Source: Nostoc sp. ATCC 43529 (GTDB taxonomy: Bacteria; Cyanobacteriota; Cyanobacteriia; Cyanobacteriales; Nostocaceae). From it: a stretch of 64,000 nucleotides of DNA. The DNA lies in assembly GCA_003326205.1 (NCBI GenBank), contig LWTK01000054.1:26208-90207 (forward strand), in the 5' to 3' direction. Position numbers and translations under genes: made by a program. Shown here one piece after another: positions 53,714 to 63,183 of this stretch. The notes beneath the pieces were generated by a model. It ran no database searches. It was not told the origin of the DNA and was given only the letters and a program-made list of their open reading frames with translations. The number at the start of each line of letters is the position of its first letter. The first letter of the stretch is position 1.

Positions 53714-54355
53714 ATGACAGAAGCTGTTACACAACCAGCTTTGGTGATTCCCCAGCTAATTGTCGGGTTGGGGAATCCAGAAAGCAAATATGACCAAACA
53801 CGCCATAATATAGGCTTTACTGCTGTGGAAGCTCTCTGTAGTGCTTGGCACATTACCCTAGCAGAAAATCGCAAGTTTCAAGCAGAGTATGGCGAGGGTA
53901 CGGCACCAACTGGAGATAAAATTCGCTTGCTCAAGCCCTTGACTTATATGAACCGCTCAGGACAAGCTATACAAGCTGTTACTAGTTGGTATAAATTACC
54001 ACCTGAGTCAGTATTGATAATTTATGACGATATGGATTTACCTTTGGGTAAGACTCGTCTGCGCTTGTCTGGTTCCGCTGGGGGACATAATGGAATGAAA
54101 AGTGCGATCGCACATCTTAACACTCAAAATTTTCCCCGTTTGCGAATCGGTATTGGTAAACCCAAAGATGCAGCTAATAAAGATGAGTCAGATACTATTT
54201 CCCATGTACTAGGTCGATTTTCTGCTAGCGAAAATCAGCTGATGTCTCTTGTGCTTCAGTTCGTGGTTGAGTGCGTAGAACTAAGCCTGAAGCAGGGAGT
54301 AGAAAAGGCAATGAATGTTTGTAATAGCCGCACCATTAATCATTCTGAGTCTTAG
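53714..54355 (+). CDS. pth: Peptidyl-tRNA hydrolase
   Basis: Releases peptides from stalled peptidyl-tRNA. The protein of about 213 residues contains the Pth signature LIVGLGNPESKYDQTRHNIGF with catalytic His, LKPLTYMNRSGQA, VLIIYDDMDLPLGKTRLR and GGHNGMKS. I use ATG 53714 (MTEAVTQ) rather than the TTG at 53696, because the latter lies in a repeat-like segment. It sits between tatA and the convergent rpsU. No operon partner is evident. Confidence 0.95.
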   Translation: MTEAVTQPALVIPQLIVGLGNPESKYDQTRHNIGFTAVEALCSAWHITLAENRKFQAEYGEGTAPTGDKIRLLKPLTYMNRSGQAIQAVTSWYKLPPESVLIIYDDMDLPLGKTRLRLSGSAGGHNGMKSAIAHLNTQNFPRLRIGIGKPKDAANKDESDTISHVLGRFSASENQLMSLVLQFVVECVELSLKQGVEKAMNVCNSRTINHSES

Positions 54356-54654
54356 GGTTAGGCGAGAGTGTTGACTGTTAACTGTTGACTGTTGAGTTAA
54401 GAATTATTCTCGTCCCCTTGTCTCCCCAGTCACCTTTACGGCGCTTATCTTGGTTGATGGGCAGCCATTTTAGCTTGCTCCATCTAACCAATATAAAGCT
54501 CCTATACACTCTGTGTATAGGGAAATTCACTCTTTGGCACCCTAAGAAAGGGGTGCGGCACATCTTCCTTAATTTTTGTAAGAATAATGGCTATCGCGCC
54601 GTTGCCTGTTGTAGGTTATTACCTCAAGCAACGTCAGTACCAAAGCAAATAGGT
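54356..54654. other. Gap with repeat traces
   Basis: About 300 bases between convergent pth and rpsU. It starts with short gttgactgttaact units and has no credible gene. I saw no T-run hairpin. Confidence 0.4.
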
Positions 54655-54834
54655 TTATTTAAAACGTCTTTTGCGTCTAGCTGCCACTGCCTTACGTTTG
54701 CGTTTTTCCAACGGTGTTTCAAAGTGACGATGATATTTTACGTCAGCCAATATGCCAGCTTTGGAAACCTGGCGTTTAAATCGACGTAAAGCTGAATCTA
54801 TTCCTTCGTTCTCTCCTAGAACAACCTGGGTCAT
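54655..54834 (-). CDS. rpsU: Small ribosomal subunit protein bS21
   Basis: A 59-residue very basic protein beginning MTQVVLGENEGIDSALRRFK and ending ARRKRRFK. It belongs to the 30S subunit and contributes to mRNA start-site recognition. I chose ATG 54834, since the conserved N-terminus MTQVVLGENEG starts there and AAGG precedes it; an upstream ATG at 54867 is also open and would add 11 residues. Cyanobacteria often have more than one rpsU copy. Confidence 0.93.
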   Translation of the reverse strand: MTQVVLGENEGIDSALRRFKRQVSKAGILADVKYHRHFETPLEKRKRKAVAARRKRRFK

Positions 54835-55171
54835 TCTTGCCTTGTCCTCATAATCAATAGTTTCCATTGTAATAGTAGCCTCAACCTTAGTAAAACCCCC
54901 CTGAACAAAGCTATGATTAGGAGCCTGTTTTCTGGTTGAGACTGGTTATGTCTACTTCACCACTTGCTGAAATCAGCATTTTTACAAGTTTAATCCAATT
55001 CAGGTCGTTGACTGTTGACTGTTAACTCTGAACCGTCAACGCTTAACAGTGAACAATAACAATGGAATATTTTTTTAGTTGAAAGTCCCTAACTATAACT
55101 TCTTTATTTTTATTCAATTATTAAGTTTGGGTATTGAAGTCTTGTTAATTTTGCATTTTGACTTGTGAACT
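54835..55171. other. Gap upstream of rpsU
   Basis: Contains the rpsU leader, with short gttgactgttgactgttaac units and a matching accgtcaacg stretch near 55010-55050 that can pair. No gene is recognisable. Confidence 0.4.
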
Positions 55172-55513
55172 TTAAAAGTTGATTCTGCCCTGATTAAATA
55201 ATTTATATCCGAGCGTTAATGCAGCGAAAGCAACTAATAAATTCCATAAGCTAGTCGATCTAAAAATTATTCCACCGCTCAAGAAAGTTAGCACTATACC
55301 AACACCTAACAAAATCCATCCCAAATTGCTAGCCTCTCTGTGAAAAAAGAGCAGTGTAAAAGCACCTGCCATGATTGCTAAAACTGAGGCTGTCCCAGGT
55401 AAGCTACGGGAAAAAGAATAGTAACCTGTTACAAATATGATGTTTTGAGTAAAAAAATATAAGCCTGTAAATAGCAATATTAAACCTATCAGTTTGATCG
55501 ACAGCCTGCCCAT
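55172..55513 (-). CDS. Small membrane protein of unknown function
   Basis: A 113-residue protein with four predicted transmembrane helices (about 5-25, 38-58, 63-83, 88-105), such as LIGLILLFTGLYFFTQNII and GWILLGVGIVLTFLSGGIIF. No catalytic motif is visible. Its only context is rpsU and the band-7 gene. The ATG at 55513 and regular helix pattern support it as a real gene, but the function is unknown. Confidence 0.65.
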   Translation of the reverse strand: MGRLSIKLIGLILLFTGLYFFTQNIIFVTGYYSFSRSLPGTASVLAIMAGAFTLLFFHREASNLGWILLGVGIVLTFLSGGIIFRSTSLWNLLVAFAALTLGYKLFNQGRINF

Positions 55514-55896
55514 AGTATTTGTATATTATTTTATGTGGCTGAACCTAATTTTATTCCGAATTATACTGTAGTTTGGAAATTAGTACTAAAATTCACGTAA
55601 AATCATTTTAACTTTATTTAAGTAAATGTACGTAAATAATCTGGTCTGTGTGGAGGTGTTGGTGTAAGTAAAGCTGATTACAGAAAGTACTTCTTGCCAG
55701 GGTGCGATCGAGGTGCTTTAATAGCGATCGCATTCCGCAAAAGTTTCCTACAGACAAGGCGCTCAGCGATTCGATATCAGACATTGCTGCTAGTGTTCAT
55801 AAAATTACAGACTCAAAACATTTAACTCAAAGGTATGACAAGCTAGTAGCATATCCTTGACACTAAATTCTCCCAAACAGCTAAATAGGAGCATAT
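55514..55896. other. Gap between divergent genes
   Basis: About 380 bases with two HIP1-like gcgatcg sites and no recognisable gene or RNA. It presumably holds the promoters of the small membrane protein and the band-7 gene. Confidence 0.4.
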
Positions 55897-56739
55897 ATGG
55901 AGCCAATCATTGCTATAGTCCTAGCCCTTATAGGTTATGCCTTAGGTTCTGCCAAACTGATTAATCAAGGTAATGAAGCTTTAGTGGAACGCCTGGGACG
56001 GTATCATCGAAAACTTAAGCCAGGACTAAACTTTATTGTTCCCTTGGTGGATCAAATTGTCATGGAAGATACCACCCGAGAGCAGTTTATCGACATCAAA
56101 CCCCAGAATGTAATTACCAAAGATAATATTTACGTAGAAGTAGACGCAATTGTATACTGGCGGATTATAGATATTGAGAAAAGCTTTTACGCTATTGAAG
56201 ATCTTCAAGGAGCATTGGTGCAGCTGGCCACAACCACGTTGCGGGAAATCATTGCTCAAAACACCCTTGAGCAAACCAACGTCTCTAGAGCGGAGATGGA
56301 TAGAGCTATCCTAAATCAATTGAATGAAATTACGGCAGATTGGGGAGTACAAATTCTGCGGTTAGATCTTCAAAGAATTACTTTACCTGAGAGTGTACGT
56401 AAATCTAGGGAAGATGAGCAAGCTGCTGAAATCAAAAAACGGGCACTAATTACCGAAGCGGAAGGACAAAAAGAAGCCGCCATTCGCAAAGCAGAAGGAA
56501 CTATGACTTCAGTTGAAATCATTGCTCAAGCCCTACGTTCTAATCCAGAAAGTAAGGAAATTCTGCGGTATCTCGTGGCTCAGGATTACGTCAAGGCTAG
56601 TCAGCAACTCGGCGAGAGCAATAATGCCAAAATTGTTTTTGTAGATCCAGCTAACTCGACTGAGATGTTTCAGGAGTTAATTGCTGAGTCAGTAAATAAC
56701 GAAGATCGCCCTAGAAAATCAGAAAACGGGACTACTTAA
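55897..56739 (+). CDS. SPFH/band 7 protein (stomatin/slipin-like)
   Basis: A 280-residue band-7 protein. It has an N-terminal membrane segment (IIAIVLALIGYALGSA), the SPFH core (NEALVERLGRYHRKLKPGLNFIVPLVDQIV, REQFIDIKPQNVITKDNIYVEVDAIVYWRI), and a C-terminal coiled coil with AEGQKEAAIRKAEGT. Such proteins form rings or rafts that regulate membrane proteases and domains. No NfeD-type protein is adjacent. The start has AGGAG 5-8 bases upstream. The stop codon overlaps that of folP on the other strand (cttaag). Confidence 0.93.
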   Translation: MEPIIAIVLALIGYALGSAKLINQGNEALVERLGRYHRKLKPGLNFIVPLVDQIVMEDTTREQFIDIKPQNVITKDNIYVEVDAIVYWRIIDIEKSFYAIEDLQGALVQLATTTLREIIAQNTLEQTNVSRAEMDRAILNQLNEITADWGVQILRLDLQRITLPESVRKSREDEQAAEIKKRALITEAEGQKEAAIRKAEGTMTSVEIIAQALRSNPESKEILRYLVAQDYVKASQQLGESNNAKIVFVDPANSTEMFQELIAESVNNEDRPRKSENGTT

Positions 56740-57596
56740 GATTTACGCTGTGCGGTTTGTCGGAATATTGCATCAGCTACCAGGGAAACATCGCGCATTT
56801 CTTGGACATCGTGAACCCGCAGGATATCAGCCCCATTCACGATCGCAGCACAACAAGCTGCTGCGGTTCCCCAAACTCGTGCTTTGGGATCTGGTTGATC
56901 GAGAATCTTACCAATGAAGCTTTTACGAGATGCTCCTACTAGGATAGGACAATTGAGTGCCCTGAGCGATGGCAATCGCTGAAAAATTTCTAAATTTTGC
57001 TCATAATTCTTCGCAAAACCAATACCAGGATCGATAATTACTTTATTTGGGTCAACGCCAACAGCAGTTGCAGCCGCGATTTGTTTTTGCAAAAAACTAA
57101 AAATCTCTGCCATTAAATCCTGATAATCAGTCATCTGTTGCATGGTTTGTGGCGTTCCCCGGATATGCATTAAAATAATCGGCACATCTAAACTGGCCGC
57201 GGTTGGCAACATTTCCGAATCAAAGCTACCCCCAGAAATATCATTAATCATATCTGCCCCAGCTTCTGTTGATGCCCTGGCTACAGCAGCACGGGTGGTA
57301 TCTACAGAGATGGGTACTGAAATTTCCGGTCTGAGTACCTCTAACACCGATAGCACCCGGTCGAGTTCCTCTTGGAGAGTTATTTGTTTTGCTCCTGGTC
57401 GAGTTGATTGACCACCCACATCGATAATGTCAGCACCAGCAGCCACCAATGCTTGCGCCTGGACTAAAGCCGCAGAAGTCGTGTTAAACTCACCCCCATC
57501 GCTAAAGCTATCAGGCGTTACATTCAAAATGCCCATCAAATAAGTCCGCTGTCCCCACTCGAAACAGCGTCCCCGGATTATCAAGTTACTTGGCAT
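56736..57596 (-). CDS. folP: Dihydropteroate synthase
   Basis: Condenses p-aminobenzoate with hydroxymethyl-dihydropterin diphosphate in folate synthesis, and is the target of sulfonamides. The 286-residue protein has the two signature regions: MGILNVTPDSFSDGGEF at the N-terminus and DIIDVGGQSTRPGA. KVIIDPGIGFAKNYEQN and the C-terminal RVHDVQEMRDV are also conserved. It shares its 3' end with the band-7 gene and is followed on the same strand after about 150 bases by tpiA at its 5' side, suggesting a tpiA-folP transcript. Confidence 0.96.
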   Translation of the reverse strand: MPSNLIIRGRCFEWGQRTYLMGILNVTPDSFSDGGEFNTTSAALVQAQALVAAGADIIDVGGQSTRPGAKQITLQEELDRVLSVLEVLRPEISVPISVDTTRAAVARASTEAGADMINDISGGSFDSEMLPTAASLDVPIILMHIRGTPQTMQQMTDYQDLMAEIFSFLQKQIAAATAVGVDPNKVIIDPGIGFAKNYEQNLEIFQRLPSLRALNCPILVGASRKSFIGKILDQPDPKARVWGTAAACCAAIVNGADILRVHDVQEMRDVSLVADAIFRQTAQRKS

Positions 57597-57712
57597 AAAA
57601 AAATCAGAATGGGCTACGCCCGGCTGCGCTAACAGAAGTCAGAATTCAGAATTGAGAATACTTCACTTATAAAGTTAAAAATCGAAGTGAAAGCTTGCTT
57701 TGATATTAGCCA

Positions 57713-57733
57713 TTCCCATGCAGAGCATGGGAA
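57713..57733. repeat. 21-base palindrome between tpiA and folP
   Basis: ttcccatgc and gcatgggaa form a 9-bp stem with a 3-base loop. It lies just after the tpiA stop codon and may be a weak terminator or a dispersed palindrome. No T-run follows on the minus strand. Confidence 0.65.
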
Positions 57734-57747
57734 CGATAAAAGGCACA

Positions 57748-58479
57748 TCAGATTGACTTATAATTGACAATCCGAGCGAAACTAAGAGCTTCGAGACTTG
57801 CTCCTCCCACTAAAACGCCATCAATTTCTGGTTGAGCCATGATTTCATCAATATTATTTGGCTTGACTGAGCCACCATATTGAATTGATACATTTGGATT
57901 GCTCAATTGGCTACGAATTAAGCCAATTATTCGATTAGCTTCTACAGCTTCACAAGTATCACCAGTGCCAATTGCCCAAATTGGTTCATAGGCGATAACC
58001 AAATTTTCCTGATCTATATCTACCAAACCTTTGTCGAGTTGGAGACTAATCAGTGATTCTGTTTCTCCGTTATCTCGTTGTTCTTTGGTTTCGCCAACAC
58101 AGAGAATTGGGGTCAAACCAAACCTTTGAGCTGTTCGTACGCGCAGATTTACGGTGGCGTCGGTTTCACCGAAGTATTGGCGTCGTTCGCTATGACCGAC
58201 AATCACAAAGCGTGCGCCAATTTCTGTCAGCATAGGGGCAGAAATTTCACCCGTGTAGGCTCCATATTCTTCCCAATGAACATTTTGCGCCCCCAGTTGT
58301 ACGCGACTACCATGTAAATTCCTAGACAAAACGCTGAGATTAGTGAAAGGAGGGCACAATAGTATTTCACGTTCTTCAGGCGTTTCCTGTAGGTAGGGCA
58401 GAAATCCTTGTAAAAACTCTTCGGACTCTGCCTGGGTTTTGTACATTTTCCAGTTACCGGCAATAACTATTTTCCGCAC
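57748..58479 (-). CDS. tpiA: Triosephosphate isomerase
   Basis: Interconverts dihydroxyacetone phosphate and glyceraldehyde-3-phosphate in the Calvin cycle and glycolysis. The 243-residue (approx.) TIM barrel has catalytic Lys in AGNWKMYKTQ, His in VGHSERRQYFGE, Glu in AYEPIWAIGTG, and the phosphate loops IQYGGSVKPNN and DGVLVGGASLEA. The start is probably GTG 58479 (MRKIVIAGNWK), the usual cyanobacterial N-terminus, rather than TTG 58494. A tandem tpiA-folP organisation is seen on the minus strand. Confidence 0.96.
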   Translation of the reverse strand: MRKIVIAGNWKMYKTQAESEEFLQGFLPYLQETPEEREILLCPPFTNLSVLSRNLHGSRVQLGAQNVHWEEYGAYTGEISAPMLTEIGARFVIVGHSERRQYFGETDATVNLRVRTAQRFGLTPILCVGETKEQRDNGETESLISLQLDKGLVDIDQENLVIAYEPIWAIGTGDTCEAVEANRIIGLIRSQLSNPNVSIQYGGSVKPNNIDEIMAQPEIDGVLVGGASLEALSFARIVNYKSI

Positions 58480-58520
58480 GGGTAATTTCGTCAAGATCCT
58501 AACGCTACTAGATGCATTTT

Positions 58521-59106
58521 TCAGTCTAGAACTTTTTGGGATGCAATCAGCATTTTAAATAGAAGCTTGACTGCTTTGATTGCTACACGCATTCTGACAA
58601 GCTTGACCGGCTTACCGAATGATTTTTCAGTATCTAAGAATTTACCCAACTCTTTTAACAGTGGGTTTGTACGACGGCGGGCAGGTTCGACTGCACTAAA
58701 AACCCATTGCCAAAGCGATCGCCTACACAATGCACAACCGCCGCTAACCTTGGACTTGGAGATATCACCGCTAGACTCCTGGGACGGGGCAACGCCCAAA
58801 GCCTTTTGAAATCTCCTCAACGACAAGTGGCGTTTAGTTGGTTTACCTGATTTTCTCCCCTTGCGAATCTTAATTTCAGTTTAAGTGGTTAAGTCTGAGA
58901 ACTAATTCCCTCATCCTAGAAGTTAATTTATCCTTGATTTGGACAAATCGACTTAACTCATTACCATAATCAAACTGATAACAAGCAAGTGCTAACGAGT
59001 CGGCATCATCGTCTTTGTCAGGTAAACCTAGTTGATTTTCGCGGTAATTTCTCAGCTTTTTTTTCTCCTTTAGGGTGTTGATTGTGTCAAAAAGCTTGTG
59101 AATCAC
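58521..59106 (-). pseudogene. Broken IS110-like transposase gene
   Basis: Two reading frames on the minus strand look like parts of one transposase. The upstream piece (59106-58876) contains DKDDDADSLALACYQ, resembling the acidic RuvC-like end of IS110-type enzymes, and ends in RELVLRLNHLN before a stop. The downstream piece (from about 58866 in another frame) contains SLRRFQKALGVAPSQESSGD, like the C-terminal domain of the same family. The middle part is missing and the frames differ, so it is non-functional. The family name is tentative; no terminal repeats were found. Confidence 0.55.
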
Positions 59107-59334
59107 ACGAAGGCCAAAAAGCCTGATTCAGTCTCAAAGCAATCCCAGTGCTGCAAACACTGAGAGACACAATTAAAAAACACAGGAGTAGCCGAGCTTA
59201 CGAAAAATGAAAAGCCATAAGCTTAATTCGTACTAAGGGGATAGATTATTTTACGACTAAAGCCATACATCTTTAGTAAGACAAGTTTCTGACGAGAAAA
59301 CGTTATTGTAAGAATGCAGAAAATAGCTACTAAT

Positions 59335-59733
59335 ATGGCAGAAAAAAATCACAATGACGAAATAAAAACTGATGATTTGCCGCAAGAAATTACAGAATCT
59401 TACGGTACTGGTGTGAAAGACTTGCCAGGATACAATATTGGTGGGCGATCTCTCAGAGATGAAAGACGTGAGTATACAGAAACTAGCCCCGAACTCACTG
59501 GTGGTGATATTGATGCTTATTGGCAGGATGCAGATGCAGTGGGAGATGAAGCCGTTGGCGGTACTGTTGCGACTCCCGATCAAAATGTCACTGAAGATAT
59601 AGAAGCAGCAGTGGGACTGGAAATGGACGATTTCAGCTTTCTGCGTACCAACGACATTTTAGAGGAACGTGACGACCGTCGTTGGGAGTTAGATCCCATG
59701 TCTTCCGAAGATTATCAACAACGGCGAGAGTAA
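59335..59733 (+). CDS. DUF6335 family cyanobacterial protein
   Basis: A 132-residue acidic protein (MAEKNHNDEIKTDDLPQEI...) with the conserved patterns LPQEITESYGTGVKDLPGY and SPELTGGDIDAYWQDADAVGDEAVGG. It is highly charged and probably soluble; no catalytic motif is apparent. Many cyanobacteria carry several such small proteins of unknown role. ATG 59335 is used, but ATG 59314 with 7 more residues is possible. Convergent with the Rieske-type gene. Confidence 0.75.
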   Translation: MAEKNHNDEIKTDDLPQEITESYGTGVKDLPGYNIGGRSLRDERREYTETSPELTGGDIDAYWQDADAVGDEAVGGTVATPDQNVTEDIEAAVGLEMDDFSFLRTNDILEERDDRRWELDPMSSEDYQQRRE

Positions 59734-59847
59734 ATTGGGTATGGGGTATGGGGCATGGGGCATTTGTGAGTTGTCCCCCATACTTCGTCTGCTTTCTTTG
59801 TTTGCCCCTTAAACTTCCCCATCTCCCCAGTCCCCATTCCCTTCTAA

Positions 59848-60207
59848 TTATTCTTCCTGCACGTCGATCCAGATATTACCTTCTTCCACACGAATTGGAA
59901 AAACTGGCAATGTTTTTTCCTGTGAAATCAACGAGAATACTTTACCTACACCAGGTGGCCAAGGACACCATTGTTTTACCTCCCCAGTACTTAGGTCAAA
60001 ACTACTGCGATGGAAAGAACAAACAATTGCCTTATCTTCAGTGATTTTTGCGCTTTTCATCGGCAATTTTAAGTGGGGGCAGGTGTTATCTACGGCATAA
60101 AGCTGATTTTCGTGATTTAAAAGTAGGATTTTTCGGTTACCAACTTTTACCACTTGTCGCGCACCTGGCGACAGTGCTTCGGCAGCAAGAACTTTAGTCC
60201 AGCTCAT
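59848..60207 (-). CDS. Rieske [2Fe-2S] domain protein
   Basis: A 119-residue stand-alone Rieske ferredoxin-like protein. The cluster motifs CPHLKLPMK (C-x-H) and CSFHRSSFDLSTG (C-x2-H) are both present, spaced as expected for a Rieske cluster. Stand-alone versions serve as electron donors to oxygenases or as nitrite-reductase small-subunit-like proteins. No partner enzyme is adjacent. It lacks the membrane anchor of PetC. The ATG at 60207 follows AAAGGAGAACCTA, a clear ribosome binding site. Confidence 0.92.
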   Translation of the reverse strand: MSWTKVLAAEALSPGARQVVKVGNRKILLLNHENQLYAVDNTCPHLKLPMKSAKITEDKAIVCSFHRSSFDLSTGEVKQWCPWPPGVGKVFSLISQEKTLPVFPIRVEEGNIWIDVQEE

Positions 60208-60272
60208 TAGGTTCTCCTTTCCTAATAGATCTGCTTTTAGTTTCTCGCAATTGTGACCAGTGCGATCGCTTT

Positions 60273-61310
60273 TTAGGGATGAGAAGGCGGGAGTGGAGAA
60301 TTAGAACAAAACTTAAATCCAAGGTTTTGATTCACAGCATAAGCCGTATCTGGATAGTCACTAAATACGCCATCAATACCTAATTTGAAAAATAGCTCAT
60401 ATTCTCCTTGGGGATTTCCCTGAAAGTCCAATGGTAAAAAGTGGTCTTCGTTGCGGAAAGTCCAGGCATGAACTAGTAAACCAGATGCATGAGCATTGAT
60501 AATTAAAGATGTTGGTGGGAGCAATTTGGCAGTGCTGTCTCTAGAAACTAACAGATTTTTATGAATTCCGATTGCCTGTGCATATTTAGCAATTTCTTCT
60601 AAACCTGAAGCCGTTGCTAAATCTGTATAGGTGCTATTATTACCACTCACTACAAAATCATAGGGTTTACCAGCATTATTCAGCAATTGCACCAAAGGCA
60701 AATCAGTTTTTGTCGATAAATCTTGCAAATTACTCACTTCAAAAGACTGAATGAAAACAGGTGCATTAGCTCCTTGATAACCATTTTTTGTTAAAGTTGC
60801 TAATAAGGGTTTTTCTAAGGGTAAACCAATAGATTTAAAATAAGTTGGGTGCTTAGTTTCTGGATAAATTCCGATCTGACGATTAATTTCGGTGCTTTTA
60901 TTTTTGACTAAATCAATGATTTCTTGAAATGTGGGAATTTCAAACAATCCATCATAAACAATATTTTGTGGACGCAGTTGGGGAATTCGCTCTTTAGCCC
61001 GTAGTGTTTTCAGTTCTGCAAGGGTAAAGTCTTCGGTAAACCAACCTGTTTTTGATTCTCCATCAATTATTTTGGTGGTTTTACGGTGAGCAAATTCTGT
61101 ATGTCTAACAACATCAGTAGTTTCAGAAATTTCATTTTCGTGGCGAGCAATTAAAACACTGTCTTTTGTAGAAACTAAATCTGGTTCAATATAGTCAGCG
61201 CCTAGTGCGATCGCTAATTCATAAGCTGCTAGAGTATGTTCTGGACGAAAGCCGCTAGCGCCCCGATGTGCAATAATAATTGGCGGTTTACCTGTGAATG
61301 TTTTAGTCAC
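60273..61310 (-). CDS. Glycerophosphodiester phosphodiesterase
   Basis: A 345-residue GDPD TIM-barrel enzyme that cleaves glycerophosphodiesters to glycerol-3-phosphate and an alcohol. The catalytic signatures are IIAHRGASGFRPEHTLAAYE and DYIEPDLVSTKDSVLIARHE (H-R, E-x-D, H). The long loop between strands 2 and 4 resembles GlpQ-type periplasmic forms, but no signal peptide is seen; GTG at 61310 is the start. The next upstream gene on this strand is a GT39-like enzyme 22 bases away, suggesting co-transcription. Confidence 0.93.
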   Translation of the reverse strand: MTKTFTGKPPIIIAHRGASGFRPEHTLAAYELAIALGADYIEPDLVSTKDSVLIARHENEISETTDVVRHTEFAHRKTTKIIDGESKTGWFTEDFTLAELKTLRAKERIPQLRPQNIVYDGLFEIPTFQEIIDLVKNKSTEINRQIGIYPETKHPTYFKSIGLPLEKPLLATLTKNGYQGANAPVFIQSFEVSNLQDLSTKTDLPLVQLLNNAGKPYDFVVSGNNSTYTDLATASGLEEIAKYAQAIGIHKNLLVSRDSTAKLLPPTSLIINAHASGLLVHAWTFRNEDHFLPLDFQGNPQGEYELFFKLGIDGVFSDYPDTAYAVNQNLGFKFCSNSPLPPSHP

Positions 61311-61332
61311 CTCAGTTTCAAAATCTTAATTT

Positions 61333-62883
61333 TTATTTTCTCCTCACAAATTCATACATTTTAACATAACGCCAACTCTCCTCGCTTTGTAAAGTATATA
61401 AATCGCTCATCTGCGTTTTAAATTTATCCTTTAATTCCCAGTAAAACTCCCGATTAATTATCAAAAATACTGTTTTTGCATTATTGGTAGCTCTATTAAT
61501 TTTTTCACCTAAATTTTTTCCTTCTACTGTTGCGAGAATATATGGCGGTATATATAAAGTCGATGAATCTCCATAATATTTGAATAATCTAATCTGTCCC
61601 AATAGTAATACAGATTTTGCAGATGCATCTCGATTTTTTACTAAATACTGAACAGCTGAGCGATAGTCATCTTTTCCATATATTGGATTTAAATAGTAAT
61701 TAAAGTTGGAATAAATATTCATAATTACCAAACAAACAGTAGCTATTTTGGCAAATTTAGATAGAATTTCACGTTGACTTTGAGGTTGGTTTTTTTCTTG
61801 GTAATTATGCAAAAATGCTGACGGTATCAAAATGAAAAGTGGAATACATAAATAAAAAGAATGACGCGGTAGCCAATTAATTTTAGTAACTAGAGCAAAT
61901 ACCAAAGTTAGTAAAAATGAAGTAACCAAAATCAATGTAAATAAATAGTCAGCACGTTGATACTTTCTTTTCTTGGACTGCCTAAATAAACTCTTCACTA
62001 AAGCTATAAAAATTACAGCAATTACAATAAAAAAGATTAGCAAATGAGGCCAGTAACCAAGTAAAATGTCTATTTTATTATCACCGCGTAATTCCTCCAG
62101 TGGCGGCGCATAGGATGTCCCGACTAATAGACCGTAGAGCACAAACATAATATTCTGAATTATGGGTAATCCAGTACGAGTCACTGCTGTAGCTGTTGGA
62201 TCTGATGCAGCAGGCGAAGACAAATAGAACCAAATCATTGGTGAGGAAAAAATTACTGAAGGTATCAACCATCTGAGCCATTCTTTGAAATTTCTATAAA
62301 CGATAGCATGAGATATATAAAGGGCTGATGTAAACATTAATGTTAAGACACTGCCAAAAGTTGCTATGGCAGTAAAAATCCCCAAAAACACTTGGGAAAT
62401 AATTTTGTTATTTTGCTTATCCTTGAGAGAATTACTAAATAAATATATCTGAAGCGAAGTTATAAATATTAACAATGAGTATGGTCTGGCATCTTGGCTA
62501 TAAAAGACGCTAAAAGAACTCACTGCTAAGATTAAAGAAGACCAAAAGGCATGTTTTTTGCCATAAATATTTAGGCAAGTAAAGTATACAATAATTACTG
62601 AACCCACTCCAAACAAAGCTGAGAGCGATCTTATAGCAAATTCACTCTCACCAAAAAATGAACGCCAAGAAAACAATAGTAAGTAGTAAAGTGGCTGATA
62701 TTTATCACCTGTTTCTCGACTTTCAATTTTATGAAAATTTTCTTGCAAGCTTGTCGCATCGGATAAAGCTATGCTCCAACCTTCATCAAACCAAAGACTT
62801 TGATTTTGCAATAAAAAGAAACGGCTAAAGATACTAATTATAAGAACCGTAAAAAATAGCAAATAAGGTTTTGAGTTGTTCAT
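61333..62883 (-). CDS. GT39/ArnT-like membrane glycosyltransferase
   Basis: A 516-residue polytopic protein with about 12 transmembrane helices, a GT-C fold member. The first extramembrane loop has the acidic pair in LWFDEGWSIAL, the catalytic DE motif of protein mannosyltransferases and ArnT-like enzymes that use polyprenyl-phosphate sugars. The C-terminal part is a small soluble region. The start ATG has TTTAGGAGATAGAT upstream. It precedes the GDPD gene by 22 bases on the same strand. The acceptor (protein, lipid or polysaccharide) cannot be told from sequence. Confidence 0.88.
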   Translation of the reverse strand: MNNSKPYLLFFTVLIISIFSRFFLLQNQSLWFDEGWSIALSDATSLQENFHKIESRETGDKYQPLYYLLLFSWRSFFGESEFAIRSLSALFGVGSVIIVYFTCLNIYGKKHAFWSSLILAVSSFSVFYSQDARPYSLLIFITSLQIYLFSNSLKDKQNNKIISQVFLGIFTAIATFGSVLTLMFTSALYISHAIVYRNFKEWLRWLIPSVIFSSPMIWFYLSSPAASDPTATAVTRTGLPIIQNIMFVLYGLLVGTSYAPPLEELRGDNKIDILLGYWPHLLIFFIVIAVIFIALVKSLFRQSKKRKYQRADYLFTLILVTSFLLTLVFALVTKINWLPRHSFYLCIPLFILIPSAFLHNYQEKNQPQSQREILSKFAKIATVCLVIMNIYSNFNYYLNPIYGKDDYRSAVQYLVKNRDASAKSVLLLGQIRLFKYYGDSSTLYIPPYILATVEGKNLGEKINRATNNAKTVFLIINREFYWELKDKFKTQMSDLYTLQSEESWRYVKMYEFVRRK

Positions 62884-63183
62884 ATCTATCTCCTAAATAT
62901 TAATATACACAATATCTATTTTCCAATATCAAAATTTCATCTAGACTTGACCAAGACATTAAAACAAATATCTCTAATTTGGGGTATGGAGTAATTTGAA
63001 CTATGGAAGACCTTATCACATGAAGGAGTATTTTTGTGTGTTAATTTGGTGTTAATTCTTTTATGAAATAAAATAACCTATCGTCAAATGACGCTCAAAA
63101 TTGCTTGATTCTAGACTATTGTAAGCATTTCTTATATGACGTTAAAGCTTTAAAATCTTTAGCAGATGAGTAAGTATATTGCC

